NCBI GenBank assembly: GCA_038030265.1
Contig: CM075938.1
Coordinates: 57,467,189 to 57,531,188, forward strand
Direction of reading: 5' to 3'
Origin: Corythucha ciliata
Lineage: Eukaryota > Arthropoda > Insecta > Hemiptera > Tingidae
DNA: 64,000 nucleotides
In this document: positions 55,724-64,000 of the stretch, one piece after another
Numbering within the stretch: position 1 is the stretch's first letter
Layout: each line of letters opens with the position of its first letter
Made by a program: the position numbers and the translations under genes
The notes under the pieces: generated by a model
What the model saw: only the letters and a program-made list of their open reading frames with translations
Told to the model about the DNA's origin: nothing
Database searches by the model: none

Positions 55724-57620
55724 GGAAAGTCAAAACGTACAAAAACCGACTGTGCCACGTTGTTTGGAATGCCTAGTGGTATAACATACTAAAAGTCCTT
55801 GAACCTAATGTTGGCGCAAGAGGGGAGGGGGAAGGGTCAAAGGTCCTTATTTATGGTTTTTTGCCTATATCATAGTGGGGGTTGGTTTTTCAGAACATTG
55901 ATGCGTATAAAAAATTAATGCTCTCATAATTCTCTACTTTTTATTATCTTATGGTTTTTTGGCCATTTCAAACCGTTAGCAAGATAAACGTAGGTATAGA
56001 ACAGTTAAATTAGGATTTGACCCAGACACCCAAAAGAACAGGAAAACGTTTGGTGCACATTGTTTGATACCCTTCGCCTAACACAGCATAAAATATTCCC
56101 CACGATTCTGCATCGAGTTAAGGAGCGGCTGTTGGTAAAAGTTTCATTTCGATCGTCCTTACGAAATAATTCTTGAACCAATTGTTTTAAAGCAAAAATG
56201 TTCCAGACTAAAATTGAAGAGCACAAAACTTCACGCAAGAAACTATCATACCACTATTTTCCTCTCCTTCGTCTTTTGGTAGAAATAGAAGAAGGAAACT
56301 AAAAGCTGACATAAAATCGGCCGAAGTCTGGAAATTGGAAAAACTGATCAATATTTGGTGCAATCTCTTTCGGACCCACCTCCCTCCATTGTGTAAAAAT
56401 TTCCCGAAGATTTCACGTCGGGTGTTGCCAGTGCTTGAGCTGGAGTTTGGATTTGAGGGGTCATTTTGTTCATTTTACTGAAAGATCTCCAAAACCATCA
56501 GCGCTGACTAATCATTCTATTAGGCTCAATTTGAAGGACACAAAAATGCCACTTCAAGGTCCCATGCACGTTTTTCCTCGATCGTATGGTATAGCGGAAG
56601 CCGCGTGGACAACGATGCAAAACTGAACCGGCGTACCTAACTTTATCAATGTCAAAACGATCTCATCGAAATTCGGGATGCTTATAAAAAAAATAGTAAG
56701 AGGGATTCTAAACGCATCCATCTGAAGAACTTTTAGCAAAAATGGGCGCCTTACGTTATGAACTTATTCTACTAATTTTTCGATGGATAGTTTAGCGAAA
56801 ATATAAAGAACGCTATTTAACGGCACTTTAACCCTCTGTTTAGAAAGCTTATGGTGATTTGTGCCGTTGGATTTGACCGTTCCAAAATGAAAAAAGTGTC
56901 CTCGTTTAGGATTTGTCGTCAAAATTACCATAATAACAGCAGGAAGGAGAGATATTTCAGTTTTACTCAAAAAAAGAGGAGCCTCAGCCAAAAAATAATG
57001 AATGAATCAGACTACCTATCCACTATACGTTTACTCAAAAGCGGTATTCTTTAGGAGACAATTAGGCATCAGCTAAAGCTGTACGCCGAGTCACTTGTTT
57101 TTGAGTCCATACTAGACCCCATCTCAGACCTCTACTGGTCTTTCTACAGTAATTTATTTTCCCACATTTTTCTCCTGGTGAGTTATGTCTCCCCTTTTGG
57201 TGGCACACGGCAAGTTCTAAATGAAATTCAATTCTCTAGAACTTTATTTTCGATGGAATTAAGAACAGAGACGATGGCCACAAAATTTTTCCATAAAATG
57301 TGTTGCAAAAAAGTTTGTTTTCGAAAATCACTTGTTCCGAGTTCATTTATCTTACTAACGGTTACAGACGGAAAAAACCCGGTAAGAATAAAATATGTAT
57401 GAAATTGTGTGAGCTATAATTTTGTATACGCGTACATGTTGTAAAAAACCAACCCCTTCCGAGATAAAGCCCTAAAACCAAAATAAGAGACCCTTGCCCC
57501 TCCCTCTCCACCCCTTGCGCCATCACTAGGGCCAAGGACTTTTAATATGTCATACCTCTAGGCATACCAAACAACGTACCGCAGTTAGTTTTTATACGTT
57601 TTGACTTTCCGTCTAGACCC
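55724..57620. repeat. 1.9-kb imperfect inverted-repeat element
   Basis: TGGAAAGTCAAAACGTACAA near 55730 pairs with TACGTTTTGACTTTCC near 57596. AACCGTTAGCAAGATAAACG (55973) pairs with CATTTATCTTACTAACGGTT (57343-57362). Arms are diverged and interrupted, with no coding frame recognised. Confidence 0.5.
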
Positions 57621-57649
57621 CTACTTTTGGCATTCGTTGACTAGACTGT

Positions 57650-58037
57650 AAGGGGGAGTTGTACATGTGATTCCTCGACCCCCCTCCAATTATACCTCGC
57701 CTACTCCGCGTTACGGAAATTACCGCCGTATTTCTGCACCAATCGTGTACTTCAAGGGCTCATTTAAATCTTCAGGAAATTCCGCACAAGCGTACGATCT
57801 TCCTTTTTCATATTTCATCCCTAAAATAACTGTAAAACGCACACAAACTTTTACCTTGAAAATTCACACTCTTTCCACAACTTATTTAGGAAAGCAAGAT
57901 CGTACGCTTGTGCGGAATTTCCTGAAGATTTAAATGAGCCCCTGAAGTCCACGATTGGCGCAGAAATACGGCGGTATTTCCACACCGCGAGGTATGATTG
58001 GAGGGGGGTCGAGGAAACACATGTACAACTCCCCCTT
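57650..58037. mobile_element. 388-bp palindromic MITE
   Basis: Arms of about 150 bp: AAGGGGGAGTTGTACATGTG at the left and its complement at the right, continuing through the GATCGTACGCTTGTGCGGAA region. About 90 bp separates the arms. Confidence 0.75.
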
Positions 58038-58409
58038 GAACAATATTCTGAAACCAGAAAATCAATAATACCAATTTGTTTTACATACGATGTGGTTCAC
58101 GGAAATCAGAGGCCTTATTAAGGAACCTTTAAAGACGAGTAGACGCATACGGCGCCATGTTCGTTCTTATCAGTTTAATAATAATGGTTCGGGGTGGTTT
58201 GTTGACATCCACAAAACATCAACAAAAGGTGGATTTTACAAGACTGATTATTGATAAGAGCGAACATGGCGTCTGTGATTTTACCTGTCTGATTATAGGT
58301 TCTCCAGCCTTATTCTCCAACTTCTGGAAACATTTCCTTTTTCAAAAATCATATGTTTCCGTTCAGCTTCTTTAATTTCATTTGGAGATAAGCCCCCTGG
58401 TGTTTCGCA

Positions 58410-59475
58410 ACCAGGGCTTATTCTGTAAAACATCGAAGCTTTTACACGTTGCCTAGAAAGCAATGTTGCTATGGTAGAACTGTTGAAATCTGTTTGTTGC
58501 TTTTCCGCATTGCAGTTTTAGAGAATACCGATTTAGCAACATTGAAAATCGACTTCGGAATAATAACCAAAGAACTATACTGGAGGAGACCAAGCCATTA
58601 AATATGCACTGAAAGAAAATAAAATACGCATTTGAACGTCTGTAAATTCAATTTAAAATTGCCTTTATTGCTGTCAAATAATAAATTATATTGAATTGCC
58701 AACAGCTTGTTTTTCATATCGTTAAGGGAGAGTTCAAAAATGTAAATAAGGCAGCAGTGAGGATCATATCACGTAGCACGTGTAAACGTGCGGTTTCTTT
58801 AGTCTATAGCGGGAGCGTACTATGAATCCTCACGCCCAAGTAGCCACGAAGAATCAAGCACTAGTAGCTAGAATCTACCCGAGTAATGTGGGAAATCAGC
58901 AGCGTGTCTCTTCACGACGATTGAGAGGCGAGGATCGAGGAAAATTCCCGTAGATGAGAGCGAACAATTGATGAGAATGCCATGGATGAAAATGCCGACA
59001 TGCTGACGTCTAAACCATTCAAGACAGGACCAGGACTAGCGGCTTTCTCGACCACACAACACTCTCATCTGAGACTTCGAGCTAGAATACTTCTCGCTGT
59101 GGGCTGATCCTCCACAAGCTGCTGCGCCGGAAGTCAGAATGGCGAAGATCAGAAGCGCGAGCTGAGATAAGAAACTTTCGACGTTCTTATCCCATGACAG
59201 ACTTGAATAAAAAAGCTAGCCCGAGGAAAGTTAAAATTCACAATGATAACGGGGTTTGATAAAGATGAAAGCAACACTGCAACCGAATTTGTCGATATAG
59301 CAACAGAGTCTGGTGGTGCTACTATAATAACCTACTAAAGAAATACTCCTTAGCAACGTTGCTTCAAATTCATTGTTTCTAAAATTCCAGAATGCCGAAT
59401 AGCAACGTTTCTATGATGGATAGCAACATTGCAATCGAAATTTGATTGCTATCGTGTTAGAGAATAAGGCCCCAG
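58410..59475. mobile_element. 1.07-kb element with CAGGGCTTATTC / CTGGGGCCTTATTC ends
   Basis: The left end, CAGGGCTTATTCTGTAA, and the right end, complement of CTGGGGCCTTATTCTCTAA, match the MITE family at 38144. Inside, AGCAATGTTGCTATGG and AGCAACATTGCAATCG are inverted. No coding frame. Confidence 0.5.
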
Positions 59476-59905
59476 TCGTGAATACTGAAAGAGGTGATAC
59501 AACAGGTGATTTAGAGTCGATATTGTTCTTTTCGACTTTTTCGAAAACCCATTCGAAAGTTAACACGCTTTGAATAGTAACGGAAAAAAATAGAAAAGGA
59601 TTTTCGTTAAGTTCTGGGCAAGGGTTCTGGGCTAATTTTATTATCGTTGGAGGGGGTGTTTTTCCTATTTTAGCACACAAATTTGAAGGAAATTTTGCGC
59701 TCTTTCCAACGAGCTGATTAGTTTTTGTTTTTTTGCTTTTGTATCGGCGCTACGCCCTCTTAAATGAGGAAAAGTAACGAATGTCCAAAAATATCGATTT
59801 TAATCGATATCTCGGGAACGAATGGGTTTTCGAAAAAGTCGAAAAGAACAATATCGACTCTAAATCACCTGTTGTATCACCTCTTTCAGTATTCACGACT
59901 GGTTG
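59474..59905. repeat. Palindromic repeat around GATTTAGAGTCGATATTGTT
   Basis: CAGTCGTGAATACTGAAAGA near 59474 and TCTTTCAGTATTCACGACTG near 59884 are near-perfect inverted arms of about 80 bp. Confidence 0.65.
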
Positions 59906-61854
59906 CGAAACACCCTATATATTACCGTTGCTACCGAAACACAGTTTCTAGTCTTTGACAAAAGTTAAAAAATCATCTCCAACGAATTAGCAACTGTGTT
60001 TTGGCAGAAACAGTAAAATATCATTCATGAAATTTAGAAATCTGAATAGACACATATGAATTTAGAAAAAAGCAACGATGCCAGATGTAAGTGAATAAGG
60101 CCCCTGGAAATTTCATGACAAAGTTTCATTAGAATTTGTTCACACAGCAATAACAGTATTCACAATTCAGTGGGTCAGATTTCCAATACCCCAGCAACTC
60201 ACACACAAGAATCAAAAGTTGAACGTCTGTCGAGCAGATTACTGAATCCCTCGAATATTCCAGTATTAACACAATCCAATAATATGGGTAATAGCAAACC
60301 TACCATTCGAATTGAGTAAATCCAATAAAATAACGACGATGTCTCTAACTTTTGAAATCATTGCTTACCTGAAAAATCATGTGTACCCGTGCATCTTTGT
60401 TAAATTCATGTTGCGCAAAGAATCAACAAAATGCAACTAATAATACGGCTTCAGGTGGAACATTATTGGCTTTGGAACATCCAAAGCAAAATAATGACTT
60501 TACATTAAATAATAATCCTCATCATGTATGAAAATATTTTTTTCAGAATTTTTACTCGACATCAATTTTAGCGTAAACATGTACTGCGCTCCTGCCGCCC
60601 CCAGATAGTCGACTTCCCCCGCGTTCCAAACATGTTTCTCACGTTCCAAATTGATAGTTCTGCATAACAATGATAATTAACAATGGATGTCCCCTGAAAA
60701 ATTACGATCACTTCACCCGTGGCGTGATACGGGTGTCCAGCCGGGGATTAGCCGCCCCCTTCTAGAAATGGCACTTGCCGCGTGTTCCAAAGCAATTTCA
60801 TGACGTAACATTAAATAACAATCCTCCTTGTGTAAAAAAATATTTTTTTCGGAATTTTCACTGGACATCAATTTTAGCATTAACTTGTACTGCGCTTTTG
60901 CCGCCCCCAGATATACGACTTCCCACGCGTTCCAAACGATTCTTTTCGCGTTACATTAAATAACAATCTGCTGAGGTGACAAATAACTGTTGAAATTGAA
61001 ATTTTAAGACTTTTCGAAATTTACCATTAACTTGTACTGCGCACTTATTTTTTAAAAAAAATATGTTAGTGATGCGTTCCAAAGTGTTATTACAGCGTAA
61101 CAATGAATAACAATCAAAGTAACATGAGACTATGACGTTTTTTCGAAAATGTATGTTACTCGCAGAACAAGTTAATGGACCTTTTGCTGGGTCGGGTGGA
61201 GCGCCAGGGGCTGGGATCGTAGTGCAGTGCCACCTCCGTTCCCGGTGAGGGCAAGGACGGTCCCAGGGACTCATGCAGAGGGGGGGGGGACCAGCCCGTT
61301 TGTTACTCTTCTTCACATTGGTCAATTTTTCGTTATCATATACGCGACCTGCAGTAATTTTTCCGATTTTAAACGTTTCGCGGTCGGTGCTTGGAAAACT
61401 AGCATCGTCCCGCAAATTTTTCCTACTTCAAAACTAAAACTAATGCCCGAATGAACGTTCCTTGACATTAAGGAACCCTTGAAATTCATTAAAAAAAATG
61501 TTGTCGTTATTGTGATCAAAACTGTTCTCAACGGTTCCTTGACTCAAGGTATATTCATAATTACGGGCCTAAGTGTAGGTATACAAAACAAATTCGTATG
61601 AAAGTTTCATCAATCATGTACCTCCATGGATCGCATCAGGTGTTCTACCTGCATCCTTTGCAGTGAGGACACCAGTGTGAGGTCACAATCCTTAAAGAAC
61701 GTTAGTCCTCCATAAACGGGGGCGCGACTCACACGTACGTGCGTACACTCACATAACAACAAGAAATATAACAAGCACAATCAGATCACCCATCGTTAGA
61801 AATGTTCATACCTGTGTTAACACAATCCAGAGTCGCTGTTCGAAGGAATTCCTG

Positions 61855-62310
61855 CACCCACCAATATGTCCGTTGTGTACCGGACAAAAATTGGTGGGCG
61901 GTCATATTGGTGGATGGGAAAAATTCCCTCTCCCACCAATTTGTCTGAAACACTTCGGAAGTATTGGCGGGTGAAGCTACCAATTCGTCCACAGTGTATT
62001 GGACAAATTGAGGGGCCACCAGTATGTCCGGAGACTACTTCGGACAAATTTGGTGGGCCACCGATATGGCCGGACTCGTCTTCCGACAAAGTGGTAGGCC
62101 ACCGCAGGAATTCGATTTCATCTGAAAATAACTCAAATTAGTCCAATAATTAATAAATAAAACATGGAACTTCGCTTGGTTTCCGATGTATTTAGTTCGG
62201 GAAAACCTAGCAAACTTAAAATCATAGTGAACGTAAGTGAGGCACACGCCAAACACGTACGGTGGTTCGGTCATACTGGCAGCCCACCAATTTGTCCAAT
62301 ACACTAGCAG
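61855..62310. repeat. Alternating-orientation array of CCACCAATTTGTCCG words
   Basis: The ~15-bp word CCACCAATATGTCCG and its complement CGGACAAATTGGTGG alternate about every 40 bp for eight or more copies. Adjacent copies can pair into hairpins. Non-coding. Confidence 0.6.
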
Positions 62311-62433
62311 TGAGCGAGGAGCGGGGAGGAGCGAGTAGCTCAGGTAGCTGAAGGTCGAAACGGAGACTGGACCGCACCTTCGTGATTGTTTGGTGGGTTC
62401 TGCCCCCAACATCTTTGTCGTTCTTTATTGTTT

Positions 62434-62600
62434 TAAAGTGTCGTGCCACCACCATCTTCGGTATGGAACCTCTACAGACACCCCCGACGCAAAAATCATG
62501 CCCGCCCCCGCCTGTATTTATGTCACTGGCGAGCATGATTTTTGCGTCGAGGGTGTCTGTAGAGGTTCCATACCAATGATGGTTGTGGCACGACACTTTA
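62434..62600. mobile_element. 167-bp palindromic MITE within the right foldback arm
   Basis: TAAAGTGTCGTGCCACCACC and its complement form arms of about 70 bp (including CCTCTACAGACACCC), interrupting the match of the outer foldback arms at the CACGACAC word. Confidence 0.7.
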
Positions 62601-62703
62601 TAACGATATTATCCATGCTAGGGAATAGCGATCCTGCCCCCTGACTGCCTCTGTCCGTATTCATGTCGTTCGTTTGCGTTTAAAAGATCGCTAACTTGAC
62701 CTG

Positions 62704-64000
62704 TTTTTCTATTGGCCCCAGTGGCGCATGCCACTTGGTGGTTCAAGAATCATGTATGGTCATGCTAAAAGAATAGCATGTGATGGAAAAAGAGGGACTC
62801 ATTTTTATAGCTGATGAGAGGAACTGAATTGAACGAGAAGGACACGCTACACGCGTTGGCAGTGAACGAACAAACTCAGCCCTCTGAACCTACTGCTAAT
62901 GACTCTAAATCTCACGCACTTATTTATACGTATTTTATTTTATTTTTTTAATCCCTACCAAAAAATTGCAATGACAACATAAATTCCGCGCTACGTAGGC
63001 TTGAGTATACCGAGAATGCAAGGCTCGACACAGAATTTTTGCAAGTCATCTCCATAAAAATAAATGAATATTTCCGAAGTATTTATAATAGAAAGAAAAA
63101 CAAACAAACTTGGAATTGGGACGTCAATGACACGCCTCTTCTGTGACGTTGTACGAACAGAGTAAACGCTTAAAAATGTTTTATTTCTAGAATGAATCTT
63201 ACCACGTACTCTCTCAAGGAATGCAGACCTTATTCGATTCAGCGAGTTTCCCTCATTCATTCATTACAAATTCTGAGCAATGCCCCCAAAAAAAACCCCA
63301 GCCCCTCTCTCTTTCACCCCATTCCCCCTTCCTTCACCCTTTTTTTTTGCGGTAGAGAAACTCTAGCTCCTTCACAATGGGAATTCGAGAGATTTATATT
63401 GTGTTGCAACCGCCACGCTACTCCTCCAAACATGTTAGTTTCAGGGTTTTAATGGCTTCGATCGAAACAAAGAGCCGAGTAAATAAGAGACGCGTAACAC
63501 GTTGTTTTAAATTCACGAATGGAAAACTCCTCTATTGGTTTTCCAGGGTTCCTTGCCCTTTGTTTTTCAAGTTTCGTTAGCCCCACCCGACCATCACCCG
63601 TGTCTCATTTAGTCGCGGGTAATGGTCGCGCAGTCTCATACACCCCTGCCCTTCGCCCTAACCTTCCGGTTTATTTCCGAACGATTTTTTCTTTTTGTCG
63701 GTTAACTAATTGGGAATCGCTTTTTGAGCTCCGATGCTTTGTTCGTTTAAAAATACTCGCTCAGTTTGTTTTTGAAGCAACGCGACGAAAAGTTGAATGG
63801 CAAACGATGATTCGACGTTCTTTTTATAAACGCTCTGAGTTTTCACAGTGAGCATGAAATTATACAATTGAAAACAAACAATTTTTCCATTGGAGGGTGG
63901 CGTTCCATGACCTTTCTTTCTCGTCAGACAATTCACAGTGGCCGAGTTGGTCCTTGGGACAAGAATGTGGCTGGTGAGGTGGAGGGGAGGGGGCAATTAA
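62704..64000. other. Right end of window, no gene recognised
   Basis: A further CAGTGGCGCATGCCACT word, a hAT-like tip, lies at 62720. Several frames of 60-110 codons are open, but none resembles a known protein or shows a clear exon pattern. Confidence 0.45.

Larger units (their letters stand above)
53379..62703. repeat. 9.3-kb foldback structure with nested inverted repeats
   Basis: Outer arms begin CAGGTCAAGTTAGCGATC at 53379 and end with its complement at 62703. They continue through CGAACGACATGAATA and GGTGCGGTCCAGTCTCCG. A second, inner pair of arms lies at about 53855-54700 and 60430-61190. The left inner arm holds direct subrepeats of about 305-309 bp (GCGCAGTA-type markers at 54144, 54449 and 54758). 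No target duplication could be matched. No transposase frame was seen, so it may be several foldback insertions or one Galileo/Foldback-like element. Confidence 0.6.

Noticed and set aside
63519..63851. 110-codon frame near the right edge
   Set aside because: No similarity to known proteins, no supporting exon structure, and composition like the surrounding non-coding DNA.

Overview
This is a stretch of animal nuclear DNA, most likely from an invertebrate. The genes have several exons with mostly short GT-AG introns (about 50-70 bp). They encode conserved animal housekeeping proteins and sit in small clusters between repeat-dense stretches. The sequence does not name the species; the repeat load and Ty3/gypsy type would suit an arthropod or related ecdysozoan, but that is only a guess.

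Genes, left to right: the 3' part of glucosidase II alpha (GANAB, +) ends 29 bp from the convergent VPS26C (DSCR3, -). HSCB (-) and IMMP2L (+), both mitochondrial, diverge from a 476-bp gap. ITFG2 (+) starts 57 bp after IMMP2L with an acceptor-like tract between them; it has a 5.2-kb repeat-filled intron and a long acidic repeat tail. Fibrillarin (FBL, -) follows at 34.4-35.7 kb. ERGIC2 (-) and XRCC1 (+) diverge from a 298-bp gap at 46.7 kb; the XRCC1 model lacks the second BRCT domain. From 48.4 kb to the right end I recognise no host gene.

The rest is mobile DNA, much of it nested. The deepest nest is at 20.7-34.2 kb: an array of degenerate ~30-bp repeats holds a small MITE, which is split by a Ty3/gypsy element with abnormal inverted ends. 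That element in turn holds a 7.29-kb transposon with ~0.9-kb terminal inverted repeats and one intact 1,538-codon reading frame. The encoded protein has two CxxC...HxxC fingers, a C-terminal part with all the acidic motifs of a FEN1/XPG-type nuclease, and a tesmin/TSO1-like CXC tail. I regard it as the best candidate for an undescribed system.

A second theme is hAT-like ends (8-bp target duplications, CAGTGGCG / CAGGG / TAGGGTTG termini) enclosing kilobases of degenerate ~30-bp tandem repeats, seen at 5.6-8.1, 14.2-17.2, 36.1-44.5 and 49.7-52.4 kb. A third is large foldback structures at 38.9-41.6, 42.2-43.7 and 53.4-62.7 kb.
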